Origin: Clostridia bacterium
Lineage (GTDB): Bacteria > Bacillota > Clostridia > Oscillospirales > Acutalibacteraceae
Direction of reading: 5' to 3'
Assembly: GCA_029226955.1 (NCBI GenBank)
Contig: JAQXZA010000096.1
Span: 1 to 42,570 of the forward strand
DNA: 42,570 nt
Shown: piece by piece, positions 33,663-41,944 of the stretch
Position numbering within the stretch: position 1 is the first letter of the stretch
How the letters are laid out: the number at the start of each line of letters is the position of its first letter
Notes under the pieces: generated by a model
Databases searched by the model: none
The model's input: the letters and a program-made list of their open reading frames with translations, nothing else
Told to the model about the DNA's origin: nothing
Translations under genes and position numbers: made by a program

Positions 33663-35021
33663 ATGATAAATTCTCACGATATACTTGAAACCATCAATAT
33701 GATAGACAACGAAAACCTTGATGTAAGAACAATTACAATGGGTATTTCACTTCTTGACTGTATTGATGACAATATTGACAAGGCTTGCGACAAGGTTTAT
33801 GACAAAATCTGCCGCTATGCAAAAGACCTTGTCAAAACAGGCGAGGACATCAGCAAGGAATATGGTATTCCGATTATTCACAAAAGAATTTCCGTCACAC
33901 CTATTGCAATGCTTGCCGCCGCCTGTCCTACAATGAACCCTGTTAAATTCGCAAAAACTCTTGACAGAGCCGCTGATACAGTCGGTGTAAACTTTGTCGG
34001 AGGCTACACGGCACTTGTTCACAAGGGCTTTGCACCTGGCGACTATGCACTTATTGAGAGTATCCCTGAGGCACTTTCATCAACTGAAAGAGTATGCTCA
34101 TCAGTAAACATAGGCAGTACAAAAGCCGGAATAAATATGGACGCAGTAAAGAAAATGGGTAAGGTTGTACGCAGAACAGCCGAACTCACTGCTGACAGAG
34201 AATGTATCGGTGCGGCAAAATTGGTTGTTTTCTGTAATGCTCCTGAGGATAATCCTTTTATGGCGGGTGCTTTTCACGGTGCCGGTGAACCCGATTGTGT
34301 TATAAACGTAGGTGTTTCTGGCCCCGGTGTTGTAAGGGCGGCTCTTGCAAAAGCCGGCGACTGCAACATAACTGAGGTTGCCGACATAGTAAAGAAAACA
34401 GCTTTCAAAATCACAAGAACAGGTCAGCTTGTTGCAAAAGAGGCGGCAAAAAGACTCAGTGTACCTTTTGGTATTGTTGACCTTTCGCTTGCTCCTACTC
34501 CGGCAATAGGCGACTCTGTTGCACATATTCTTGAAGAAATGGGACTTGAACAGTGCGGTGCACACGGCACAACAGCCTGTCTTGCACTCCTCAATGACGC
34601 AGTTAAAAAAGGCGGTGTTATGGCGTCGTCACACGTCGGAGGACTTTCGGGTGCATTTATTCCTGTTACTGAGGACGCCGGTATGATTGATGCCGCAAGA
34701 AGCAAGGCTCTTACTCTCAACAAACTTGAAGCAATGACGGCTGTATGTTCTGTCGGTCTTGATATGATTGCAATTCCGGGTGACACTTCCGCTGACATCA
34801 TTTCGGGCATTATTGCCGACGAGGCCGCCATTGGTATGGTAAACTCAAAGACAACGGCTGTGCGTGTTATTCCCGCAATAGGCAAAAAAGCCGGTGAAGA
34901 ACTTAATTTCGGCGGACTTCTCGGCGGCGGTCCCATTATGGACGTAAACCCTGTTTCCCCCGCAAAATTCATTTCAAGAGGCGGAAGAATCCCCGCCCCA
35001 ATGCAAAGCCTGAAAAACTAA
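33663..35021 (+). CDS. UPF0210 (DUF711/PFL-like) family protein
   Basis: The 452-aa protein matches the UPF0210 family throughout, e.g. [20 protein letters not shown] at the start, [12 protein letters not shown], and the C-terminal [12 protein letters not shown] followed by SRGGRIPAP. Members have a fold related to pyruvate formate-lyase but no proven reaction. No PFL-type glycyl-radical loop is visible. The ribosome site AAGGGTGG is somewhat far (about 10 nt) from the ATG. A heptad array begins 8 bp beyond the stop codon. Confidence 0.9.
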   Translation: MINSHDILETINMIDNENLDVRTITMGISLLDCIDDNIDKACDKVYDKICRYAKDLVKTGEDISKEYGIPIIHKRISVTPIAMLAAACPTMNPVKFAKTLDRAADTVGVNFVGGYTALVHKGFAPGDYALIESIPEALSSTERVCSSVNIGSTKAGINMDAVKKMGKVVRRTAELTADRECIGAAKLVVFCNAPEDNPFMAGAFHGAGEPDCVINVGVSGPGVVRAALAKAGDCNITEVADIVKKTAFKITRTGQLVAKEAAKRLSVPFGIVDLSLAPTPAIGDSVAHILEEMGLEQCGAHGTTACLALLNDAVKKGGVMASSHVGGLSGAFIPVTEDAGMIDAARSKALTLNKLEAMTAVCSVGLDMIAIPGDTSADIISGIIADEAAIGMVNSKTTAVRVIPAIGKKAGEELNFGGLLGGGPIMDVNPVSPAKFISRGGRIPAPMQSLKN

Positions 35022-35029
35022 CATACAGA

Positions 35030-35057
35030 GTGGAGTGTGGAGAGTGGAGTGTGGAGT
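35030..35057 (+). repeat. Heptad array, class GTGGAGT (copy 4)
   Basis: GTGGAGT, GTGGAGA, GTGGAGT, GTGGAGT, four 7-bp units, then tail TGTTATTTGAACCGTTAG, similar to the tails of copies 1 and 3. Confidence 0.9.
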
Positions 35058-35203
35058 TGTTATTTGAACCGTTAGTTTTTGCGTTGAGATGATTTTATTG
35101 TAACATTTATGCAAAAAAACATACTGTAATATGCGTTTTGATATATTTTTTGTCATAATCAATAAATTTTTGTGTTTGTGAATTTGAATATATTGCCTAA
35201 TTG

Positions 35204-35236
35204 TCGATTGTAAAATTGAAAATCGAATAGTATAAT
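35204..35236 (+). promoter_or_regulatory. Promoter of the V-type ATPase operon with flanking dyad
   Basis: TTGTAA (35208-35213), 17-bp spacer, TATAAT (35231-35236). The arms TCGATT (35204-35209) and AATCGA (35221-35226) form an inverted repeat over the -35 and spacer, a possible repressor site. The stretch 35058-35203 is AT-rich with no gene seen. Confidence 0.65.
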
Positions 35237-35249
35237 TACAGTTGGAAAT

Positions 35250-35302
35250 TAGGTGTAGGGAAGAATGGGCTTTCTGATTCTTCTCTATACCTATGTTTTT
35301 TT
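35250..35302 (+). terminator. Intrinsic terminator in the V-ATPase leader (attenuator candidate)
   Basis: A 17-bp stem with two G-U pairs (35250-35266 with 35277-35293, 10-nt loop) is followed by TGTTTTTTT. It begins only about 7-8 nt beyond the predicted transcription start, and its U-tract almost touches the AGAGGAGG site of the first gene. Confidence 0.85.
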
Positions 35303-35321
35303 AAGAGGAGGTGTCTTTTTT

Positions 35322-35633
35322 ATGGAGGATATGATTTCAAAGATTGTCGATATGGACAAAAAAGCCCGTGACATTACCGCTGAGGCTCAGAAAAGTAAAA
35401 TCGACTACGAACATCAGATTATTCAGACAAAAGAGAAAATCAAAAATGATTATCTCGAAAGAGCCGTTGAACGTGTAAAAATCAATCAGCAGACTGCACA
35501 GAAAAAGGCTGACGAGGCTTTGAAAGTAATTCAGTCAAAAAATGCTGCAATCATCGACAACCTCGAAAAAACCTATTCCGAAAAAAGCGACAGCTGGGTT
35601 GACGAAATAGTCAGTCGGGTTGTCGGGGAATAA
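35322..35633 (+). CDS. V-type ATPase subunit G/H (peripheral stalk)
   Basis: The 103-aa highly charged protein is nearly all alpha-helix and coiled coil (about 8-90), as expected for the small peripheral-stalk subunit (G/H, NtpF in Enterococcus) that pairs with subunit E and links the catalytic head to subunit I. I chose the ATG at 35322 after AGAGGAGG. The same frame continues upstream to an ATG at 35265 with an AGGGAAG site, encoding a 19-residue hydrophobic extension within the attenuator hairpin. Assignment rests on position, size and coiled coil more than on motifs. Confidence 0.75.
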   Translation: MEDMISKIVDMDKKARDITAEAQKSKIDYEHQIIQTKEKIKNDYLERAVERVKINQQTAQKKADEALKVIQSKNAAIIDNLEKTYSEKSDSWVDEIVSRVVGE

Positions 35634-35685
35634 TATCAGAACCTTTAAGGAAAACTGATTATCTCCGGAAAGGAATGGTGCTATT

Positions 35686-36729
35686 ATGTCGTCTTCAAAG
35701 ACGTCAACCGCAATACTTGCAAAGGCACGTGCTATGTACGGCAAATGCCTTACCGACAAGGACTATGACGAGCTGATGGAATGTCATACCGTTTCGGAAG
35801 TTGCTGCGTATCTCAAAACACGCACCAATTATGCCTCGGTTCTTACGGGACTTAACGAAAATGATGTCCACAGGGGTCAGCTTGAACCGCTGCTCAGACA
35901 AAACATATACTATGATGTCACCGCACTTTCACGGTACTCACAGAATGTCAATATTTCATCAAATTTTTCAGATTTTATAATCTCAAAGATGGAAGTTGAA
36001 CAGATAATGCGTTGTCTGACGCTTATGAACATTGGCAGACCTCAGGAATATGTATATACAGTGCCGCTGTCGCTTGACAAATTCACTGAAATAAACCTCA
36101 AAGGTCTTGCGTCAGTGAAAACTTATGATGATGTTCTTGAAGTTCTGAAAGGTACAAAATATTTCTCGACTCTGAAAAAATTCAAGCCAAAAGATGAAGA
36201 AAAAATCAATATTGCTGACCTTGAAGTACAGCTTTCAAACGAACAGTACGGCAGACTTCTTGACGCAGTGTCAAAATCCAAAAGTAAAACAGACCGTAAC
36301 GAAATTAAGGATATTTTTTCGGCAATTCTTGATTTTGAAAATATTTCAAGAATTTTAAGACTTAAAAAATATTATAAATTCAGTGCCGGACAGATTAAAG
36401 AAAAACTTATCCCCTACGGAAAGCTGAGCGAAAAGGTTATTGACGAGCTTTGTGCGGCTGAAACCGTACAGGACGTATTTGAGCGTTCACGCTCTACCTA
36501 TGTCGGCAAGCTGATGTCAAAACTGCAATACAATGACCTGACTCAGATTAAAAATGCTATGGTCGGTATGTACTGCAAACATCACCTCAGACTTTCGGCA
36601 AATCCGACAATCGTTATGATTTCATACATTTACCTGAAAGAATTAGAGCTGACAAACATCATCAATATAATCGAGGCTACACGTTATGGTATTTCTGCAA
36701 GCGAAAAGGCTAAACTTCTTGTCAGATAA
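35686..36729 (+). CDS. ntpC: V-type ATPase subunit C (d-type, rotor funnel)
   Basis: The 347-aa all-helical subunit C/NtpC (d in eukaryotes) links the central shaft to the membrane K ring. Family-typical features are the opening segment (TAILAKARAMYGKCLTDKDYDELM), the repeated three-fold helical pattern with SVKTYDDVLEVLKGTKY, and the ending ELTNIINIIEATRYGI. The ribosome site GGAAAGGA precedes the ATG. It follows the G/H gene by 52 bp. Placement of C before I differs from the Enterococcus order. Confidence 0.9.
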   Translation: MSSSKTSTAILAKARAMYGKCLTDKDYDELMECHTVSEVAAYLKTRTNYASVLTGLNENDVHRGQLEPLLRQNIYYDVTALSRYSQNVNISSNFSDFIISKMEVEQIMRCLTLMNIGRPQEYVYTVPLSLDKFTEINLKGLASVKTYDDVLEVLKGTKYFSTLKKFKPKDEEKINIADLEVQLSNEQYGRLLDAVSKSKSKTDRNEIKDIFSAILDFENISRILRLKKYYKFSAGQIKEKLIPYGKLSEKVIDELCAAETVQDVFERSRSTYVGKLMSKLQYNDLTQIKNAMVGMYCKHHLRLSANPTIVMISYIYLKELELTNIINIIEATRYGISASEKAKLLVR

Positions 36730-36747
36730 AAAGGAGGAGGTGATTCT

Positions 36748-38691
36748 ATGTCGGTTAAACCCGTAAAAGCCATAAGCATTATCGGTATGATGTCAGAACT
36801 TGAAAAGGTCATCAAATTCTGTGGTGATTCTCAGGCGTTTCACCCCGACGACGCAATGTCCTTTTACACAAATACTCAGAAATTCGTACCGCTTGCCGAT
36901 AAAAACCCTTATTCCGCACCACTGCAAAACCTTAAATCAACAGCGGAACTTGCCGGCATAAAGCTTGAATATGTAAAGCTGAAAAACTTTACCGTAAGTT
37001 CAGGCGGTGTGCTGAAATATGTCAAGTTTTTCACATCAAAAATTGAAAGTCTGATTAACCAAAGACTTCTTGACCAACAGAATATTGACAACTGCAAGCG
37101 AATCATTGAAGAAGTTGAACATTTTGTCGGTCAGAATATCAATTTCACTGAATTATTTGACTGCAAATATATCAATCCAACATTTGGCCGTATTCCAAAG
37201 GAAAGCTATGAAAAGCTGACAAACTATTCTGATGACCCGTATGTTATCTTTTTCCCGTTTACCAATGATGAAACGCATTACTGGGGAGCGTATTTTTCGC
37301 CGCCGGAACAAAAACAGCATACGGACAGGATTTTTTCATCACTGTATTTTGAAAAACTTGATGTTCCGCATATTGCCGGAACTCCCGAAAACTACAAAAA
37401 ACAGCTTGAAACCCAGCTTGTACAGCTTAAACAGGCACTTGACAAAACAAACCGTCTTATTGAGATTTTCTGGAATGCCGAAAAAGACAAATGTATGATG
37501 TATTACAGCAAACTGGAAGAACTTGATTCCTACCACGAAATAAAACGCTATGTTTACAAATATCATAAAAGTTTTATTCTTGTCGGTTGGATACCGGCTG
37601 AAAATGAGGAATTTTTCACAAGACAGCTTGACGGAATACGAAGTGTTGAATATTCCCTCAGCGACGGCAAGGACGAACTCAAACATTCACCGCCTGTTAT
37701 TATGAAAAATCCGCCGTTCTTCAAACTGTACGAATATTATGTCAAGATGTACGGACTGCCCTGTTACAATGAGGTTGACCCTACCCCACTTGTTGCGTTG
37801 ACATACACATTATTCTTTGGAATTATGTTCGGTGATATGGGACAGGGACTTGTTGTTGCAATAGTCGGTGCATTGATGTGGAAGTTAAAGAAAATGGAAA
37901 TCGGGCGGATACTTGTCCCCTGTGGAATAGCGGGTATGTGTTTCGGTTTTCTTTATGGTTCGGTGTTCGGCTTTGAGAATGTGCTGAATCCTGTGTATAA
38001 AGCGTTATTCGGAATTGACGGAAAACTGATTGAGGTTATGGACTCGAACACAATAAATATGATAATTTACAGTTCGGTCGGAATAGGCTTTGTGACTATC
38101 GCAATAGTAATGCTGATAAATATTTTCTCGTCGCTGAAACGGCGTGACTTTGAAAGTGCATTTTTCGGGGCGAACGGTGTCGCCGGATTTGTATTCTATG
38201 TTTCGCTTGTTTTAGGACTTGTGTGTCAGATGTTCCTCGGTATTCCGTTGATGAATATTTTTTATGTTGTCGGACTTATCATTCTGCCGTTGGTGCTTAT
38301 GTTCTTGCGTGAACCGCTCGGAAAACTGGTATCGGGCGAAAAGAACTGGCAACCGGCAAAATGGGGCGAATATTGTGTTCAGAGTTTCTTTGAACTGTTT
38401 GAAATGTGTTTAAGCTATGTTACAAACACAATGTCATTCCTCCGTGTAGGTGCTTATGTGCTTGTACACGCCGGTATGATGCTGGTTGTATTCACACTTG
38501 CCGAAATGGTCGGCGGTGCTGTGGGATATACGCTGATAGTTATTATCGGCAACGGAATTGTAATGGCTCTTGAAGCACTGCTTGTTGCAATTCAGGTTCT
38601 CAGACTTGACTATTACGAAATTTTCAGCCGTTTCTATGTCGGCGAAGGTCGTCCGTTCAAGCCTGTTACCGCAAGAAAGGAAAATCAATAA
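36748..38691 (+). CDS. ntpI: V-type ATPase subunit I (membrane a subunit)
   Basis: This is the stator and ion-channel subunit. The 647-aa protein has a soluble N-terminal half (about 1-330) forming the stalk-binding arm, and a C-terminal membrane half with about seven to eight TM helices starting at DPTPLVALTYTLFFGIMFGDMGQG, the most conserved segment. The essential Arg is expected in the late segment LRVGAYVLVHAGM; RLDYYEIFSRFY is also typical. The strong AAGGAGGAGG site lies 18 bp after the previous stop. A palindromic hairpin overlaps its stop codon. Confidence 0.95.
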   Translation: MSVKPVKAISIIGMMSELEKVIKFCGDSQAFHPDDAMSFYTNTQKFVPLADKNPYSAPLQNLKSTAELAGIKLEYVKLKNFTVSSGGVLKYVKFFTSKIESLINQRLLDQQNIDNCKRIIEEVEHFVGQNINFTELFDCKYINPTFGRIPKESYEKLTNYSDDPYVIFFPFTNDETHYWGAYFSPPEQKQHTDRIFSSLYFEKLDVPHIAGTPENYKKQLETQLVQLKQALDKTNRLIEIFWNAEKDKCMMYYSKLEELDSYHEIKRYVYKYHKSFILVGWIPAENEEFFTRQLDGIRSVEYSLSDGKDELKHSPPVIMKNPPFFKLYEYYVKMYGLPCYNEVDPTPLVALTYTLFFGIMFGDMGQGLVVAIVGALMWKLKKMEIGRILVPCGIAGMCFGFLYGSVFGFENVLNPVYKALFGIDGKLIEVMDSNTINMIIYSSVGIGFVTIAIVMLINIFSSLKRRDFESAFFGANGVAGFVFYVSLVLGLVCQMFLGIPLMNIFYVVGLIILPLVLMFLREPLGKLVSGEKNWQPAKWGEYCVQSFFELFEMCLSYVTNTMSFLRVGAYVLVHAGMMLVVFTLAEMVGGAVGYTLIVIIGNGIVMALEALLVAIQVLRLDYYEIFSRFYVGEGRPFKPVTARKENQ

Positions 38692-38704
38692 TCCCTTTGG
38701 GATT
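38690..38704 (+). other. Intercistronic hairpin between ntpI and ntpK
   Basis: AATCCC-TTT-GGGATT is a perfect 6-bp stem with a 3-nt loop overlapping the subunit I stop. Only TTTTG follows, so strong termination is unlikely. It may shield or process the mRNA ahead of the highly expressed K gene. Confidence 0.55.
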
Positions 38705-38740
38705 TTGAAAAAATTAAAAAAGATTTTGGAGGATTTTATT

Positions 38741-39169
38741 ATGTTAGAGTATGTTTTAATGATTGTCCCGGTTGTATTTCTCGTAGGTTCTGTTTGTTAT
38801 GCTTATAAGATGGTTGTAAAAGGAAAATCAAGAAAAAGAGCCGTTGCAACTCAGATTGCGTCTTTCTGTGTTGTAGGTTTTGCGTGTCTTCTCACTTCAC
38901 TTTCTGTTTTTGCTGCCGGTGACGGAAGTGCCGCTGCAACAACTGCCGGTGATATGAATACAGGTCTTGCAATGATCGCCGCTGCACTTGCAACAGGTAT
39001 ATCGGGTATCGGCGGTGGTATTGCCGTTGGTAATGCCGCTCCTGCCGCTATCGGTGCTACAAGCGAAGATCCTAAGGCTTTCGGTAAAGCACTTATCTTC
39101 GTTGCACTTGGCGAAGGTGTTGCACTTTACGGACTGCTTGTTTCTATACTTATCATCAGCAAGATCTGA
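38741..39169 (+). CDS. ntpK: V-type ATPase subunit K (rotor ring proteolipid)
   Basis: The 142-aa protein has four hydrophobic helices. Only the second hairpin is c-subunit-like: GIGGGIAVGNAAPAAIGATSEDP, then ALGEGVALYGLL with the ion-binding Glu125. The first hairpin (1-60) is unrelated to it and lacks an acidic residue, so each K would carry one ion site. The usual Na+ ligand Gln in the inner helix appears to be Val/Ala here, which hints at H+ coupling, but this is inference from one by-eye alignment. I chose the ATG at 38741 with TGGAGG; a longer frame from 38570 overlaps ntpI and has no such site. Confidence 0.92.
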   Translation: MLEYVLMIVPVVFLVGSVCYAYKMVVKGKSRKRAVATQIASFCVVGFACLLTSLSVFAAGDGSAAATTAGDMNTGLAMIAAALATGISGIGGGIAVGNAAPAAIGATSEDPKAFGKALIFVALGEGVALYGLLVSILIISKI

Positions 39170-39202
39170 TAACTATTTTAAAATTTTAAGGCTGGTGAGC
39201 TT

Positions 39203-39511
39203 ATGAAATTCTATTTAATAAGCGATAACGTCGATACAATGATGGGAATGCGTCTTGCCGGAATTGACGGCGTGATTGTTCACGAAGACAAGGAAGTCAG
39301 GGACGCACTGACAAAAGCTATGGATATGGAGGACGTTGCGGTTATACTTATGACGGAAAGACTGGTTCAGCTTTGTCCTGAACTGGTGTATGACCTCAAA
39401 CTCAACCGCAAACAACCCCTTATCGTTGAAATTCCCGACAGACACGGCAGTGGTCGTGCAAAAGACTCAATCACACGTTATGTCCGTGATGCAATCGGCG
39501 TTAAAATTTAA
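39203..39511 (+). CDS. V-type ATPase subunit F (central shaft)
   Basis: The 102-aa Rossmann-like subunit F (NtpG in Enterococcus) has the typical opening KFYLISDNVDTMMGMRLAGIDG, then VAVILMTERL and the PLIVEIPDRHGSG segment. It binds subunit D in the rotor. A GGTGAG site precedes the ATG, and it lies between K and E. Confidence 0.93.
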   Translation: MKFYLISDNVDTMMGMRLAGIDGVIVHEDKEVRDALTKAMDMEDVAVILMTERLVQLCPELVYDLKLNRKQPLIVEIPDRHGSGRAKDSITRYVRDAIGVKI

Positions 39512-39531
39512 ACGTCTGCGGAGGTGGCAAT

Positions 39532-40131
39532 ATGCCTGATACTGTAAGTAAGACAGACAATTTTTTGAAGGCTATCGAAAAATATGCCGAAGAACAGCGT
39601 ACAAAAATTCAGTCTGAGGCTGAGGACTTTAAAGAAAAGGAACTCAACAAAGCCGAAGAAGAAGGTCTGAGAGAGGCTTATGTACTCATTCAGAAAAAGA
39701 TGTCTGACATAAATACAAAAATCGCAAGCGAGCTTTCAAAAGCCGAAAGTGCAAGCCGCAAGGAAATTTTCATAAAGCGTCAGGAAATTTCCGACAAGGT
39801 CTTTGACAAGGCAAAGAAAAAACTCCTTGACTACACAAAAACAGCAAAATATTCCGATATGCTCAGAAAAAGCACAAAGGAAATTTCATCAAGACTTAAT
39901 GCCGACGATGTGGTTCTGCTTGTAAAAGAGGAAGATATGAAGTTTGAAAAAGAACTTAAAGCGGCTTTCGGAAGAAACTGTGAGGTTAAATCTTCAAACG
40001 AAATTACTATCGGCGGAGTTATGGGAATGAGTCAAAAAATGGGACTTTTAGCTGATGAAACACTCGACACTAAGCTTTCGGAACAGCACGAATGGTTCTA
40101 TGAAAATTCAGGTCTGTGCGTTACCGAATAA
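39532..40131 (+). CDS. ntpE: V-type ATPase subunit E (peripheral stalk)
   Basis: The 199-aa protein has a long charged N-terminal coiled coil (about 8-105) that pairs with subunit G/H and a mixed C-terminal head-binding domain (NEITIGGVMGMSQKMGLLADETLDTKL). The ATG has a GGAGGTGG site 21 bp after subunit F. Length and layout match subunit E of bacterial V-type enzymes. Confidence 0.9.
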   Translation: MPDTVSKTDNFLKAIEKYAEEQRTKIQSEAEDFKEKELNKAEEEGLREAYVLIQKKMSDINTKIASELSKAESASRKEIFIKRQEISDKVFDKAKKKLLDYTKTAKYSDMLRKSTKEISSRLNADDVVLLVKEEDMKFEKELKAAFGRNCEVKSSNEITIGGVMGMSQKMGLLADETLDTKLSEQHEWFYENSGLCVTE

Positions 40132-40154
40132 TTCAGAAGATGGGATGAGTTTTA

Positions 40155-41912
40155 ATGACAACAAATGATGTTATTTATGGTATAAACGGTCCTGTTGTTA
40201 CCGTCAGAAACACAAGAACTTTTTCAATGATGGAAAAGGTCTTTGTCGGCGACTCCCGTCTTGTTGGTGAGGTTATCGGCATTACCGATAAATTCACCAC
40301 AATTCAGGTTTACGAAGAAACAACAGGTCTGAAACCGGGCGACCCTGTATATGGAACAGGGGCTCCGATGAACGTACTTCTTGGCCCGGGAATTATTGAC
40401 AATATTTTTGACGGAATTGAACGTCCCCTTAAAGCAATAGAAGAAGAAAGCGGCTCGTTTATTTCAAGAGGTTCTTCCGTTCCGTCACTCGACCTTGACA
40501 AATACTGGAATGTAAAAATCAAAGTAAAAGTCGGCGACAAACTTTCAGGCGGTCAGATTTATGCCGTATGTCCTGAAACAGCAATAATTGAACACAGATT
40601 TATGGTGCCGCCGACACTCAGCGGTACAGTTACAAAGGTTGAACCTAACGGCAAATACCGTCTTAAAGATACAATAGTAAAAATCAAAGACGATAAGGGT
40701 GTTGAACACGATTTGACACTTTGTCAGGAATGGCCTATCAAGACTGCACGTCCTGTTGCACAGCGTCTGCCTGCTGATATTCCGCTGATTACAGGTCAGA
40801 GAGTTATTGATACCCTGTTCCCTATTTCAAAAGGCGGTACGGCGGCAATTCCTGGCGGATTCGGAACAGGCAAAACTATGACACAGCACCAGCTTGCAAA
40901 ATGGTGTGACGCTGATATAATCGTCTATGTCGGTTGCGGTGAGCGTGGAAATGAAATGAGTCAGGTTCTTGATGAGTTCTCTGAGCTTATCGACCCGAAG
41001 TCAAACCGTCCTATGACTGACCGTACCGTGCTTATTGCGAATACTTCAAATATGCCTGTTGCGGCTCGTGAAGCGTCAATCTACACAGGACTTACACTTG
41101 CGGAATACTATCGTGATATGGGTTATCACGTTGCGATTATGGCTGACTCAACATCAAGATGGGCTGAGGCTTTGCGTGAAATTTCAGGTCGTCTTGAAGA
41201 AATGCCGGCTGAGGAAGGTTTTCCGGCTTATCTGCCGTCAAGACTTTCCGAGTTCTATGAACGTGCCGGACGTGTTGAAACATTATCCGACAGCGAGGGT
41301 TCTGTAACAATTATCGGTGCTGTTTCTCCACAGGGTTCGGACTTTTCTGAGCCTGTAACACAGAACACAAAGCGTTTCACAAGATGTTTCTGGGCATTGG
41401 ATAAGGCTCTTGCTTATGCAAGACATTATCCGGCAATTAACTGGATGAACAGTTACAGTGAATATTTCACCGACCTTGACCCGTGGTACAAGGAACATCT
41501 CGGCGAGGACTTCATAAAGTACCGTAACAAAATCAACGCTATTCTCCACGAGGAAAGTTCACTTATGGAAATAGTTAAACTTATCGGTTCTGATGTTCTC
41601 CCTGATGACCAGAAGTTGGTAATTGAAACCGCAAAGGCTATAAGAGTAGGTTTCTTACAGCAGAACGCTTTCCACCCGGACGACACATTCGTTCCGCTTA
41701 AAAAGCAAAAACTTATGATGAAAGCAATTCTTCATCTTTACACAAAGGCAAAACATATTATCGCAGCGGCTATTCCGATTTCAAGAATTATGGAACTCGG
41801 ACTCTTTGAAAAGCTCGCCAAGATGAAATACGATATTCCCAACAGCAAGCCTGAAATGTTCGACGACCTTATCGCCGAAATTGACACAGCACTTGCAACA
41901 CTGACCGAATAA
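40155..41912 (+). CDS. ntpA: V-type ATPase catalytic subunit A
   Basis: The catalytic head subunit hydrolyses or makes ATP. The 585-aa protein shows the N-terminal barrel, the family-specific non-homologous insert (about 110-190), P-loop GGFGTGKT (234-241), catalytic Glu263 in GCGERGNE, and the [22 protein letters not shown] segment. The ribosome site (GGGATGAG) is weaker than those of its neighbours. The gene lies 23 bp after subunit E and 32 bp before subunit B. Confidence 0.97.
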   Translation: MTTNDVIYGINGPVVTVRNTRTFSMMEKVFVGDSRLVGEVIGITDKFTTIQVYEETTGLKPGDPVYGTGAPMNVLLGPGIIDNIFDGIERPLKAIEEESGSFISRGSSVPSLDLDKYWNVKIKVKVGDKLSGGQIYAVCPETAIIEHRFMVPPTLSGTVTKVEPNGKYRLKDTIVKIKDDKGVEHDLTLCQEWPIKTARPVAQRLPADIPLITGQRVIDTLFPISKGGTAAIPGGFGTGKTMTQHQLAKWCDADIIVYVGCGERGNEMSQVLDEFSELIDPKSNRPMTDRTVLIANTSNMPVAAREASIYTGLTLAEYYRDMGYHVAIMADSTSRWAEALREISGRLEEMPAEEGFPAYLPSRLSEFYERAGRVETLSDSEGSVTIIGAVSPQGSDFSEPVTQNTKRFTRCFWALDKALAYARHYPAINWMNSYSEYFTDLDPWYKEHLGEDFIKYRNKINAILHEESSLMEIVKLIGSDVLPDDQKLVIETAKAIRVGFLQQNAFHPDDTFVPLKKQKLMMKAILHLYTKAKHIIAAAIPISRIMELGLFEKLAKMKYDIPNSKPEMFDDLIAEIDTALATLTE

Positions 41913-41944
41913 GTCAGCAACAAACTTTTAAGGAAGTGAAATGA

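Noticed and set aside
34424-34972. 182-codon minus-strand frame inside the UPF0210 gene
   Set aside because: A long antisense frame produced by the codon bias of the real gene; no start signals.
1670-35057. Heptad arrays as CRISPR
   Set aside because: Units are 7 bp, contiguous and without unique spacers; no cas genes are present.
35265-35321. N-terminal extension of V-ATPase subunit G/H from the upstream in-frame ATG
   Set aside because: Rejected as the main start because AGAGGAGG directly precedes the ATG at 35322 and the family has no hydrophobic leader. It is kept as a possible regulatory leader ORF.
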